A DNA stretch of 64,000 bases from Colletes latitarsis (lineage: Eukaryota; Arthropoda; Insecta; Hymenoptera; Colletidae), in contig NW_027488367.1 of the NCBI RefSeq assembly GCF_051014445.1, forward strand, positions 28,939,501 to 29,003,500, written 5' to 3'. A program made the translations under genes and the position numbers. Shown here one piece after another: positions 13,066 to 26,919 of the stretch (position 1 is its first letter; every line of letters begins with the position of its first letter). The notes under the pieces are model-generated. The model was given only the letters and a program-made list of their open reading frames with translations, made no database searches and had not been told where the DNA came from.

Positions 13066-16000
13066 ACAGTCAATGAAACCTGGTTTCCATCAATATCTTA
13101 CAGGACAACGCAAGTTAGGTCTGGGATATGTCTGGGATTTGCCCTCATCAGGCTCATACTTTCGCGTTTTTCACATACTTGTTGAACAGATCCTGGGTTT
13201 TTTCTGGTTTGGATCACGTAGTAGTGTGGTACCACCCTGAAACAGTCCATTAAACCTGGTTTGGATCAATATTTTAGAGGATAACGCATGTTAGGTCTAG
13301 GTTAGGCCTGGGATTTTCACTCATCAGACTCATACTTTCGCATTCTTCACATACTTGTTGAAGGGATCCTGGGTTATTTCTGGTTTGGATCACGTAGTAA
13401 TGTGGGACCACACTGAAACAGTCAATTAAACCTGGTTTCGATCAATATTTTAGAGAATAATTCATGTTAGGTCTATGTCAGGTCTGGGATTTGCTCTCAT
13501 CAGGCTCATTCTTTCGCATATTTCTCATACATGTTGAACAGATCCTGGGTGTTTTCTGGTTTGGATCACGTAGTAATGTGGGACCACACTGAAACAATCA
13601 ATTAAACCTGGTCTTGATAAATATTTTAGAGGATAACGCATGTTAGGTCTGGGTTAGGTCTAGGATTTGCCCTCATCAGGCTCATACTTTCGCATATTTC
13701 TCATACTTCAAGGCTAGATCCTGGGCTGTTTCTGGATTGTATTACGTAGTAATGTGGTACCACGCTGAAACAGTCAATTAAACCTGGTTTCGATCAATAT
13801 TTTAGAGGATAACGCAAGTTAGGTCTGGGATAGGTCTAGGATTTGCCCTCATCAGGCTCTCAGTTTCGCATATTTCTCATACTTCATGGCTAGATCCTGT
13901 GCTATTTCTGGATTGGATCACGTAGTAAAGTGGTACCACACTGAAACATTCAATGAAACCTGGTCTGGATAAACATTTTAGAGGTTAACGCATCTTAGGT
14001 CTGGGTTAGGTCTAAGATTTGCCCTCATCAGGCTCACAGTTTAGCGTTTTTCACATACTTGTTGAACAGATCCTGGGATTTTTCTGGTTTGGTTCACGAA
14101 GTAGTGTGGTACCACACTGAAACAGTCCATTAAACCTGGTTTCGCTCAATATTTTAGAGGATAACGCATGTAAGGTCTAGGTTAGGTCTGGTATTTGCTC
14201 TCACCAGGCTCATTCTTTCGCATATTTCTCATACTTGATGGCTAGATCCTGGGCTTTTCCTGGATTGCATCACGTAGTAATGTAGTACCACACTGAAACA
14301 GTCAATGAAACCTGGTTTCCATCAATGTTTTACAGGACGACGCAAGTTAGGTCTAGGTTAGGCCTGGGATTTTCACTCATCAGACTCATACTTTCGCATT
14401 CTTCACATACTTGTTGAAGGGATCCTGGGTTATTTCTGGTTTGGATCACGTAGTAATGTGGTACCACACTGAAACAGTCGATTAAACCTGGTTTCGAACA
14501 ATATTTTAGAGGATAACGCAAGTTAAGTCCGGGATTGGTCTGGGATTTGACCTCATCAGACTCATACTTTCGCACACTTCACATACCCCTTGAACAGATC
14601 CTGGGTTATTTTCTGGTTTGGATCACATAGTAATGTGGTAACACACTGAAACAGTCGATTAAACCGGGTTTCGATCAATATTTTAGAGGATAACGCATGT
14701 TAGGTCTAGGTTAGGCCTGGGATTTACACTCATCAGACTCATACTATCGCATTCTTCACATACTTGTTGAACGGATCCTGGGTTTTTTCTGGTTTGGATC
14801 ACGTAGTAATGTGGGACCACACTGAAACATTCAATGAAACCTGGTCTGGACAAATATTTTAGAGGATAACGCAAGTTAGGTCTGGGATAGGTCTGGGATT
14901 TGACCTCATCAGACTCATACTTTCGCACACTTCACATACTCCTTGAACAGATCCTGGGTTATTTTCTGGTTTGGATCACATAGTTATATGGTACCACACT
15001 GAAACAGTCGATTAAACCGGGTTTCGATCAATATTTTAGAGGATAACGCATGTTAGGTCTAGGTTAGGCCTGGGATTTTCACTCATCAGGCTCATACTTT
15101 CGCATGTTTCTCATACTTCATGGCTAGATCCTGGGCTGTTTCTGGATTGTATCACGTAGTAATGTGGTACCACGCTGAAACAGTCAATTAAACCTGGTTT
15201 CGATCAATATTTTGGAGGATAACGCATGTTAGGTCTAGGTTAGGTCTGGGATTTGCTCTCATCAGGCTCATTCTTTCGCATATTTCTCATACTTGATGGC
15301 TAGATCCTGGGCTTTTCCTGGATTGCATCACGTAGTAATGTAGTACCACACTGAAACAGTCAATGAAACCTGGTTTCCATCAATGTTTTACAGGACGACG
15401 CAAGTTAGGTCTAGGTAAGGCCTGAGATTTTCACTGAACAGACTCATACTTTCGCATTCTTCACATACTTGTTGAACGGATCCTGGGTTTTTTCTAGTTT
15501 GGATCACGCAGTAATGTGGTACCACACTGAAACATTCAATTAAACCTGGTCTTGATAAATATTTTAGAGGATAACGCAAGTTAGGTCTGGGATAGGTCTA
15601 GGATTTGCCCTCATCAGACTCATACTTTCGCATTCTTCACATACTTGTTGAACGGATCCTGGGTTATTTCTGGTTTGGATCATGTAGTAATGTGGGACCA
15701 CACTGAAACAGTCAATTAAACCTGGTTTCGATCAATATTTTAGAGAATAATTCATGTTAGGTCTAGGTTAGGTCTGGGATTTGCTCTCATCAGGCTCATT
15801 CTTTCGCATATTTCTCATACATGTTGAACAGATCCTGGGTTTTTTCTGGTTTGGATCACGTAGTAATGTGGGACCACACTGAAACAATCAATTAAACCTG
15901 GTCTTGATAAATATTTTAGAGGATAACGCATGTTAGGTCTTGGTTAGGTCTAGGATTTGCCCTCATCAGGCTCATACTTTCGCATATTTCTCATACTTCA

Positions 16001-19000
16001 AGGCTAGACCCGGGGCTGTTTCTGGATTGTATCACGTAGTAATGTGGTACCACGCTGAAACAGTCCATTAAACCTGGTTTCGCTCAATATTTTAGAGGAT
16101 AACGCATGTAAGGTCTAGGTTGGGTCTGGGATTTTCACTCATCAGACTCATACTTTCGCATTCTTCACATACTTGTTGAACAGATCCTGGGTTTTTTCTG
16201 GTTTGGATCACGAAGCAGTGTGGTACCACACTGAAGCAGTCCATTAAACCTGGTTTCGCTCAATATTTTAGAGGATAACGCAAGTAAGGTCTAGGTTAGG
16301 TCTGGGATTTGCTCTCATCAGGCTCATTCTTTCGCATATTTCTCATACTTGATGGCTAGATCCTGGGTTTTTTCTGGCTTGGATCACGTAGTAATGTGGT
16401 ACCACACTGAAACAGTCGATTAAACCTGGTTTCGATCAATATTTTAGAGGATAACGCATGTTAAGTCTGGGATTGGTCTGGGATTTGACCTCATCAGACT
16501 CATACTTTCGCACACTTCACATACTCGTTGAACAGATCCTGGTTTATTTTCTGGTTTGGATCACATAGTAATGTGGTACCACACTGAAACAGTCGATTAA
16601 ACCAGGTTTCGATCAATATTTTAGAGGATAACGCATGTTAGGTCTAGGTTAGGTCTGGGATTTTCACTCATCAGACTCATAATTTCGCATTCTTCACATA
16701 CTTGTTGAACGGATCCTGGGTTTTTCCTGGTTTGGATCACGTAGTAATGTGGTACCACACTGAAACAGTCGATTAAACCTGGTTTCGATCAATATTTTTG
16801 AGGATAACGCAAGTTAGGTCTGGGATAGGTCTGGGATTTGACCTCATCAGACTCATACTTTCGCACACTTCACAACCTCCTTGAACAGATCCTGGGTTAT
16901 TTTCTGGTTTGGATCACATAGTAATGTGGTACCACACTGAAACAGTCGATTAAACCAGGTTTCGATCAATATTTTAGAGGATAACGCATGTTAGGTCTAG
17001 GTTAGGTCTGGGATTTGCTCACATCAGGCTCATTCTTTCGCATATTTCTCATACATGTTGAACAGATCCTGGGTTTTTCTGGTTTGGATCACGTAGTAAT
17101 GTGGGACCACACTGAAACAATCAATTAAACCTGGTCTTGATAAATATTTTAGAGGATAACGCATGTTAGGTCTGGGTTAGGTCTAGGATTTGCCCTCATC
17201 AGGCTCATACTTTCGCATATTTCTCATACTTCAAGGCTAGACCCTGGGCTGTTTCTGGATTGTATCACGTAGTAATGTGGTACCACGCTGAGACAGTCAA
17301 TTAAACCTGGTTTCGATCAATATTTTAGAGGATAACGCAAGTTAGGTCTGGGATAGGTCTAGGATTTGGCCTTGTCAGGCTCCTACTTTCGCATATTTCT
17401 CATACTTGATGGCTAGATCCTGGGCTTTTTCAGGATTGGATCACGTAGTAATGTGGTACCACGCTGAAACAGTCAATTAAACCTGGTTTCGATCAATATT
17501 TTAGAGGATAACGCAAGTTAGGTCTGGGATAGGTCTAGGATTTGGCCTTATCAGGCTCCTACTTTCGCATATTTCTCATACTTGATGGCTAGATCCTGGG
17601 CTTTTTCTGGATTGGATCACGTAGTAAAGTGGTACCACACTGAAACATTCAATGAAACCTGGTCTGGATAATTATTTTAGAGGATAACGCATCTTAGGTC
17701 TGGGTTAGGTCTAAGATTTGCCCTCATCAGGCTCACAGTTTAGCGTTTTTCACATACTTGTTGAACAGATCCTGGGTTTTTTCTGGTTTGGATCACGAAG
17801 CAGTGTGGTATCACACTGAAACAGTCCATTAAATCTGGTTTCGCTCAATATTTTAGAGGATAACGCATGTAAGGTCTAGGTTAGGTCTGGGATTTGCTCT
17901 CATCAGGCTCATTCTTTCGCATATTTCTCATACTTGATGGCTAGATCCTGGGTTTTTTCTGGTTTGGATCACGTAGTAATGTGGTACCACACTGAAACAG
18001 TCGATTAAACCTGGTTTCGATCAATATTTTAGAGGATAACGCATGTTAAGTCTGGGATTGGTCTGGGATTTGACCTCATCAGACTCATACTTTCGCACAC
18101 TTCACATACTCGTTGAACAGATCCTGGGTTATTTTCTGGTTTGGATCACATAGTAATGTGGCACCACACTGAAACAGACGATTAAACCAGGTTTCGATCA
18201 ATATTTTTGAGGATAACGCATGTTAGGTCTAGGTTAGGCCTGGGATTTTCACTCATCAGACTCATACTTTCGCATTCTTCACATACTTGTTGAACGGATC
18301 CTGGGTTTTTTCTGGTTTGGATCACGTAGTAATGTGGGACCACACCGAAACATTCAATGCAACCTGGTCTGGATAAATATTTTAGAGGATAACGCATCTT
18401 AGGTCTGGGTTAGGTCTAAGATTTGCCCTCATCAGGCTCACAGTTTAGCGTTTTTCACATACTTGTTGAACAGATCCTGGGTTTTTTCTGGTTTGGATCA
18501 CGAAACAGTGTGGTATCACACTGAAACAGTCCATTAAACCTGGTTTCGCTCAATATTTTAGAGGATAACGCATGTTAGGTCTAGGTTAGGTCTGGGATTT
18601 GCTCTCATCAGGCTCATTCTTTCGCATATTTCTCATACTTGATGGCTAGATCCTGGGCTTTTTCTGGATTGCATCACGTAGTAATGTAGTACCACACTGA
18701 AACAGTCGATTAAACCAGGTTTCGATCAATATTTTAGAGGATAACGCATGTTAGGTCTAGGTTAGGTCTGGGATTTTCACTCATCAGACTCATACTTTCG
18801 CATTCTTCACACACTTGTTGAACGGATCCTGGGTTATTTCTGGTTTGGATCATGTAGTAATGTGGGACCACACTGAAACAGTCAATTAAACCTGGTTTCG
18901 ATCAATATTTTAGAGAATAATTCATGTTAGGTCTAGGTTAGGCCTGGGATTTGCTCTCATCAGGCTCATTCTTTCGCATATTTCTCATACATGTTGAACA

Positions 19001-20784
19001 GATCCTGGGTTTTTTCTGGTTTGGATCACGTAGTAATGTGGGACCACACTGAAACAATCAATTAAACCTGGTCTTGATAAATATTTTAGAGGATAACGCA
19101 TGTTAGGTCTGGGTTAGGTCTAGGATTTGCCCTCATCAGGCTCATACTTTCGCATATTTTTCATACTTCAAGGCTAGACCCTGGGCTGTTTCTGGATTGT
19201 ATCACGTAGTAATGTGGTACCACGCTGAAACAGTCAATTAAACCTGGTTTCGATCAATATTTTAGAGGATAACGCAAGTTAGGTCTGGGATAGGTCTAGG
19301 ATTTGCCCTCATCAGGCTCCTACTTTCGCATATTTCTCATACTTGATGGCTAGATCCTGGGCTTTTTCTGGATTGGATCACGTAGTAAAGTGGTACCACA
19401 CTGAAACATTCAATGAAACCTGGTCTGGATAAATATTTTAGAGGATAACGCATCTTAGGTCTGGGTTGGGTCTAAGATTTGCCCTCATCAGGCTCACAGT
19501 TTAGCGTTTTTCACATACTTGTTGAACAGATCCTGGGTTTTTTCTGGTTTGGATCACGAAACAGTGTGGTATCACACTGAAACAGTCCATTAAACCTGGT
19601 TTCGCTCAATATTTTAGAGGATAACGCATGTAAGGTCTAGGTTAGGTCTGGGATTTGCTCTCATCAGGCTCATTCTTTCGCATATTTCTCATTCTTGATG
19701 GCTAGATCCTGGGTTTTTTCTGGTTTGGATCACGTAGTAATGTGGTACCACACTGAAACAGTCGATTAAACCAGGTTTCGATCAATATTTTAGAGGATAA
19801 CGCATGTTAAGTCTGGGATTGGTCTGGGATTTGACCTCATCAGACTCATACTTTCGCACACTTCACATACTCGTTGAACAGATCCTGGGTTATTTTCTGG
19901 TTTGGATCACATAGTGATGTGGCACCACACTGAAACAGACGATTAAACCAGGTTTCGATCAATATTTTTGAGGATAACGCATGTTAGGTCTAGGTTAGGC
20001 CTGGGATATTCACTCATCAGACTCATACTTTCGCATTCTTCACATACTTGTTGAACGGATCCCGGGTTTTTTCAGGCTTGGTTCACGTAGTAATGTGGTA
20101 CCACACTGAAACATTCAATTAATACTGGTCTTGATAAATATTTTAGAGGATAACGCATGTTAGGTTTGGGTTAGGTCTAGGATTTGCCCTCATCAGGCTC
20201 ATACTTTCGCATATTTCTCATACTTGATGGCTAGATCCTGGGTTTTTTCTGGTTTGGATCACGTAGTAATGTGGGGCCACACTGAAACAGTCAAGCAAAC
20301 CTGGTTTCGATCAATATTTTAGAGAATAATTCATGTTAGGTCTAGGTTAGGTCTGGGATTTGCCCTCGTCAGGCTCATTCTTTCGCATATTTCTCATACT
20401 TCATGGCTGGATCCTGGGCTATTTCTGGATTGGATCACGCAGTAATGTGGTGCCACACTGAAACAGTCAATTAAACCTGGTTTTGATCAATATTTTAGAG
20501 AATAATTCATGTTTGGTCTAGGTTAGGTCTGGGATTTGCTCTCATCAGGCTCATTCTTTCGCATATTTCTCATACTTGATGGCTAGATCCTGGGCTTTTT
20601 CTGGTTTGTATCACGTAGTAGTGTGGTACCACACTGAAACAGTCCATTAAACCTGGTCTTGATAAATATTTTAGAGGATAACGCATGTTAGGTTTGGGTT
20701 AGGTCTAGGACTGCCCTCATCAGGCTCATACTTTCGCATATTTCACATACTTCGTGGCTAGATCCTGGGCTGTTTCTGGATTGT

Positions 20785-20915
20785 ATCACGTAGTAATGTG
20801 GAGAGATAACACAAGTTAAGTCTGGGATAGGTCTGGGATTTGACCTCATCAGACTCATACTTTCGCGTGTTTCACATACTTGTTGAACAGATCCTGGGTT
20901 ATTTTCAGGTTTGGA
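20785..20915 (+). repeat. Truncated satellite monomer (about 46-bp internal deletion)
   Basis: The spacing between successive atcac landmarks is 130 bp here (20,785 to 20,915) instead of 176-177. The sequence passes directly from tagtaatgtgg to agagataacacaag at about 20,798-20,805. The stretch that normally holds the GTACCAC half of the palindrome, gaaacagtc, the aacctggtttcgatc segment and the start of the attttagagg box is missing. Flanking monomers are normal length. Confidence 0.85.
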
Positions 20916-21909
20916 TCACATAGTAATGTGGTACCACACTGAAACAGTCGATTAAACCAGGTTTCGATCAATATTTTTGAGGATAACGCATGTTGGGTCT
21001 AGGTTAGGCCTGGGATTTTCACTCATGAGACTCATACTTTCGCATTCTTCACATACTTGTTGAACGGATCCTGGGTTATTTCTGGTTTGGATCACGTAGT
21101 AATGTGGGACCACACTGAAACAGTCAATTAAACCTGGTTTCGATCAATATTTTAGAGAATAATTCATGTTAGGTCTATGTTAGGTTTGGGATTTGCTGTC
21201 ATCAGGCTCATTCTTTCGCATATTTCTCATACTTGATGGCTAGATCCTGGGCTTTTTCTGGATTGCATCACGTAGTAATGTAGTACCACACTGAAACAGT
21301 CAATGAAACCTGGTTTCCATCAATATCTTAGAGGACAGCGCAAGTTAGGTCTGGGATATGTCTGGGATTTGCCCTCATCAGGCTCATACTTTCGCGTTTT
21401 TCACATACTTGTTAAACAGATCCTGGGTTTTTTCTGGTTGGATCACGTAGTAGTGTGGTACCACGCTGAAACAGTCCATTAAACCTGGTTTGGATCAATA
21501 TTTTAGAGGATAACGCATGTTAGGTCTAGGTTAGGCCTGGGATTTTCACTCATCAGACTCATACTTTCGCATTCTTCACATACTTGTTGAACGGATCCTG
21601 GGTTATTTCTGATTTGGATCACGTAGTAATGTGGGTCCACACTGAAACAGTCAATTAAACCTGGTTTCGATCAATATTTTAGAGAATAATTCATGTTAGG
21701 TCTATGTTAGGTCTGGGATTTGCTCTCATCAGGCTCATTCTTTCGCATATTTCTCATACTTGATGGCTAGATCGTGGGCTGTTTCTGGATTGTATCACGT
21801 AGTAATGTGGCACCACGCTGAAACAGTCGATTCAACCTGGTTTCGATCAATATTTTAGAGGATAACGCAAGCTAAGTCTGGGATAGGTCTGGGATTTGAC
21901 CTCATCAGA

Positions 21910-21929
21910 CTCATACTTTCGCGTTTTTC
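21910..21929 (+). other. Junction between satellite families A and B
   Basis: Left of this point the units are family A (gacctcatcagac, cgatcaatatt). Right of it they are family B (cttgttggccagacc, gcggtaccac, ttgcgataaatatt). The switch falls in ctcatactttcgcgtttttc, which both families share. The 176-bp register is kept: atcac at 21,794 is followed by atcac at 21,970. The first family B sequence is a close copy of 26,484 onward, so the junction probably formed by homologous unequal exchange. Confidence 0.85.
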
Positions 21930-22345
21930 GCACACTTGTTGGCCAGACCCTGGCCCTTTTCTGGTTTCGATCACGTAGTAATGCGGTACCACGCCGAAAC
22001 AGTCAATTAAACCTGTTTGCGATAAATATTTTAGTGGATAACGCCGGTTATGTCACGGTTAGGTCTAGGATTTGCCCTCATCTGCCTCGTACTTTCGCAC
22101 GTTTCGTTTACTTGTTGGCCAGATCCTGGGCTTTTTCTGGTTTGGATCACGTAGTAATGTGGTACCACACTGAAACAGTCAATAGAAGCTGCTTCCGCTT
22201 AGTATTTTAGAGGATAACGCTGGTTATGCATGGGTTAGTTCTGGTATTTGCAATCATCTGGCTCATACTTTCGCGTTTTTCGCATACTTGTTGGCCAGAT
22301 CCTGGGCTTCTTCTGGTTTGGATCCCGTAGTAATGCGTTTCCACA
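21910..22345 (+). repeat. Family B duplicated segment, copy 1
   Basis: This is nearly identical to 26,484-26,919 at offset 4,574 bp (26 monomers), sharing private variants such as gcacgtttcgtttacttg, agaagctgcttccgcttag and gttatgcatgggttag. After about 22,345 the copies fall out of step: the right copy continues as the equivalent of 22,691 onward (offset 4,221), so it lacks two monomers. Confidence 0.8.
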
Positions 22346-25300
22346 CCGAAACAGTCAATTAAACCTGGTTGCGATTAATATTTTAGAGGATAACGCTGGT
22401 TATATCTGGGTTAGTTCTGGTATTTGCAATCATCTGGTTCATACTTTCGCATTTTTCGCATACGTGTTGGCCAGATCCTGGGTTTCTTTCTGGTTTGGAT
22501 ACCGTAGTAATGTGGTCCCACACCGAAACAGTCAATTAAACCTGGTTGCGGTTAATATTTTAGAGGATAACGCCGGTTATGTCTCGGTTAGGTCTGGGAT
22601 TTGCCCTCATCAGGATCGTACTTTCGCATTTTTCGCATACCTGTTGGCCAGATCCTGGGCTTCTTCTGGTTTGGATCCCGTAGTAATGCGTTTCCACACG
22701 GAAACAGTCAATTAAACCCGTTTGCGATTATTATTTTAGAGGATAACGCCGGTAATGACTGGGTTAGGTCTGCGATTTTCCCACATCTGGCTCGTACTTT
22801 CGCGTTTCTCGCATTCTTGTTGGCCCGATCCTGGGATTTTTCTGGTTTGGATCACGTAGTAATGTGTTACCACACTGAAACAGTCATTAAAAGCATGTTC
22901 CGATTCGTATTTTAGAGGATAACGCTGGTTATGTCAGGCATAGTTCTGGCATTTGCAATCATCTGGCACATACTATCGCATTTTTCTCATTCTTGTTGGC
23001 CAGATCCTGGCCTTTTTCTGGTTTGGATCACGTAGTAATGTGTTACCACACTGAAGCAGTCATTAAAAGCATGTTCCGATTCGTATTTTAGAGGATAACG
23101 CTGGTTATGTCAGGCATAGTTCTGGTATTTGCAATCATCTGGCTCATACTTTCGCATTTTTCTCATTCTTGTTGGCAAGATCCTGGCCTTTCTCTGGTTT
23201 GGATCACGTAGTAATGCGGTACCACACCGAAACAGTCAATTAAACCTGGTTGCGATTATTATTTTAGAGGATAACGCCGGTAATGACTGGGTTAGGTCTG
23301 GGATTTTCCCACATCTGGCTCGTACTTTCGCGTTTCTCGCATTCTTGTTGGCCCGATCCTGGGATTTTTCTGGTTTGGATCACGTAGTAATGTGTTACCA
23401 CACTGAAACAGTCATTAAACGCATGTTCCGATTCGTATTTTAGAGGATAACGCTGGTTATGTCAGGGTTAGTTGTGGTATTTGCAATCATCTGGCTCTTA
23501 CTTTCGCATTTTTCTCATACTTGTTGGCAAGATCCTGGCCTTTTTCCGGTTTGGATCAGGTAGTAATGCGGTACCACACCGAAACAGTCAATTAAACCTG
23601 GTTGCGATTAATGTTTTAGAGGATAACGCCGGTTATGTCTCGGTTAGGTCTGGGATTTGCCCTCATCTGGATCGTACTTTCGCATTTTTCGCATACTTGT
23701 TGGACAGATCCTGGGCTTCTTCTGGTTTGGATCCCGTAGTAATGCGTTTCCACACGGAAACAGTCAATTAGAGCCGGTTGCGATTATTATTTTAGAGGAT
23801 AACGCCGGTTATGTCAGGCATAGTTCTGGTATTTGCCCTCATCTGGCTCGTACTTTCGCATTTTTCGCATTCTTGTTGGCCAGATCCTGCCCTTTCTCTG
23901 GTTTGGATCACGTAGTAATGCGGTACCACACCGAAACAGTCAATTAAACCTGGTTGCGATTAATATTTTAGAGGATAACGCTGGTTATGTCTGGGTTAGT
24001 TCTGGTATTTGCAATCATCTGGTTCATACTTTCGCATTTCTCGCATACTTGTTTGCCAGATCCTGGGCTTTTTCTGGTTTAGATAACGTAGTAATGTGGT
24101 TCCACGCCGAAGCAGTCAATTAAACCTGGTTGCGATTAATATTTTAGAGGATCACGCCGGTTATGTCTGGGTTAGGTCTGGTATTTGCCCTCATCTGGCT
24201 CGTACTTTCGCATTTTTCGCATACTTGGTGGCCAGATCCTGGCCTTTTTCTGGCTTGGACCAAGTAATAATGTGGGACCACACTCAGACAGTCAATTGAA
24301 CCTGGTTGCGATTAATATTATAGAGGATAGCGCCGGTTATATCTCGGTTAGGTCTGGGAATGGCCCTCATCTGCCTCGTACTTTCGCATTTTTCGCATAC
24401 TTGTTGGCCAGATCCTGGCCTTCTTCTGGTTTGGATCACGTAGATATGTGGCACCACACTGAGACAGGCAATAAAAGCTGGTTCCGATTAGTATTTTAGA
24501 GGAGAACGCTGGTTATGTCTCGGTTAGTTCTGGTATATGCAATCATCTGGCTCATACTTTCGCGTTTTTCGCATACATGTTGGCCAGATCCTGGCCTTTT
24601 TCTGGTTTGGATCACGTAGTAATGCGGTACCACACCGTATCAGTCAATTAAACCTGGTTGCGATTAATATTTTAGAGCATAACGGCGGTTATGTCACGGT
24701 TAGGTCTGGGATTTGCCGTCATCTGGCTCGTATTTTCGCATTTTTCGCTTACTTGTTGGCCAGATCCTGGCCGTTTTCTGGTTTGGATCACGTAGTAATG
24801 TGGTACCACACTGAAACAGTCAATAAAAGCTGGTCCCGATTAGTATTTTAGAGGATAACGCTGGTTACGTCTGGGTTAGTTCTGGTATTTGCAATCATCT
24901 GGCTCATACCTTCGCGTTTTTCGCCTACATGTTGGCCAGATCCTGGGTTTTTTCTGGTTTGGATCCCGTAGTAATGTGGTTCCACACCGAAACAGTCAAT
25001 TAAACCTGGCTGCGATTAATATTTTAGAGGATAACGCCGGTGATGTCTGGGTTAGTTCTATTTGCCCTCATCTGGCTCGTACTTTCGCATTTTTCGCATA
25101 CTTGTTGGCCAGATCCTGGGCTTTCTCTGGTTTGGATCACGTAGTAATATGGTACCACACAGAAACAGTCAATAAAAGCTGGTCCCGATTAGTACTTTAC
25201 AGGATAACGCTGGTTACGTCTGGGTTAGTTCTGGTATTTGCAATCATCTGGCTCATACCTTCGCGTTTTTCGCCTACTTGTTGGCCAGATCCTGGGTTTT

Positions 25301-26483
25301 TTCTGGTTTGGATCCCGTAGTAATGTGGTTCCACACCGAAGCAGTCAATTAAACCTGGCTGCGATTAATATTTTAGAGGATAACGCTGATTACGTCTTGG
25401 TTAGGTCTGGGATTTGCCCAAATCTGGCTCGTACTTTCGCTTTTTTCGCATACTTGTTGACCAGATCCTGGGCTTTCTCTGGTTTGGATCACGTAGTAAT
25501 ATGGTACCACACAGAAACAGTCAATAGGAGCCGGTTCCGAATAGTATTTTAGAGGACACCGCTGGTTATGTCTGGGTTAGTTCTGGTATTTGCAACCATC
25601 TGGCTCATACTTTCGCGTTTTTCGCATACTTGTTGGCCAGATCCTGGGCTTGTTCTGGTTTGGATCCCGTAGTAATGCGTTTCCACACGGAAACAGTCAA
25701 TTAAAGCCGGTTGCGATTATTATTTTAGAGGATAACGCCGGCTATGTCTGGGTTAGGTCTTGGACTTTCCCTCATCTGGCTCGTACTTTCGCGTTTCTCG
25801 CATTCTTGTTGGCCCGATCCCGGGATTTTTCTGGTTTGGATCACGTAGTAATGTGTTACCACACTGAAACAGTCATTAAAAGCATGTTCCGATTCGTATT
25901 TTAGAGGATAACGCTGGTTATGTCAGGCATAGTTCTGGTATTTGCCCTCATCTGGCTCGTACTTTCGCATTTTTCGCATTCTTGTTGGCCAGATCGTGCC
26001 CTTTCTCTGGTTTGGATCACGTAGTAATGCGGTACCACACCGAATCAGTCAATTAAACCTGGTTGCGATTAATATTTTAGAGGATAACGCAGGTTGTGTT
26101 TGGGTTAGTTCTGGTATTTGCAATCATCTGGCTCATACTTTCGCATTTTTCGCATACCTGTTGGCCAGATCCTGGGTTTTTTCTGGTTTGGATCCCGTAG
26201 TAATGTGGTACCACACTGAAACAGTCAATTAAACCTGGTTGCGATTAATATTTTAAAGGATAACGCCGTTTATGTCTTGGGTAGGTCAGGGATTTGCCCC
26301 CATCTGGCTCGTACTTTCGCGTTTTTCGCATTCTTGTTGGCCAGATCCTGGGCTTTTTCTGATTTGGATCCCGTAGTAATGTGGTACCACACTGAAACAG
26401 TCAATAAAAGCTGGTTCCGATTAGTATTTTAGAGGATAACGCTGGTTATGTCTGTGTTAGTTCTGGTATTTGCATTCATCTGG

Positions 26484-26919
26484 CTCATACTTTCGCGTTT
26501 TTCGCACACTTGTTGGCCAGACCCTGGCCCTTTTCTGGTTTCGATCACGTAGTAATGCGGTACCACGCCGAAACAGTCAATTAAACCTGTTTGCGATAAA
26601 TATTTTAGTGGATAACGCCGGTTATGTCACGGTTAGGTCTAGGATTTGCCCTCATCTGCCTCGTACTTTCGCACGTTTCGTTTACTTGTTGGCCAGATCC
26701 TGGGCTTTTTCTGGTTTGGATCACGTAGTAATGTGGTACCACACTGAAACAGTCAATAGAAGCTGCTTCCGCTTAGTATTTTAGAGGATAACGCTGGTTA
26801 TGCATGGGTTAGTTCTGGTATTTGCAATCATCTGGCTCATACTTTCGCGTTTTTCGCATACTTGTTGGCCAGATCCTGGGCTTCTTCTGGTTTGGATCCC
26901 GTAGTAATGCGTTTCCACA
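26484..26919 (+). repeat. Family B duplicated segment, copy 2
   Basis: This is the partner of 21,910-22,345. Since the family A/B junction coincides with the left edge of copy 1, this copy marks the likely internal origin of the sequence now abutting family A. Confidence 0.78.

Larger units (their letters stand above)
1..21919 (+). repeat. Satellite array, family A (about 176-bp monomers, about 124 copies)
   Basis: This is a head-to-tail array with no spacer. The landmark ggtttggatcacgtagtaatg recurs every 176-177 bp (for example at 1762, 1939 and 2115). Other landmarks in nearly every unit are the palindrome TGTGGTACCACA, the box attttagaggataacg, and a pair of adjacent 11-bp words related to TTAGGTCTGGG. 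At least two monomer types are interspersed. One has cttcacatacttgttgaac followed by agatcctgggttttttctgg. The other has tttctcatacttgatggctag followed by a ggattgcatcacg or ggattgtatcacg variant. Short open frames here (for example minus strand 14,330-14,575 and 18,182-18,397) only track the repeat. I see no other sequence embedded. The array begins mid-monomer at the window edge. Function is unknown; position and arrangement suit centromeric, pericentromeric or subtelomeric heterochromatin. Confidence 0.95.

Noticed and set aside
1..21919. CRISPR array
   Set aside because: The repeats abut with no unique spacers, and the unit is far too long. It is a satellite.
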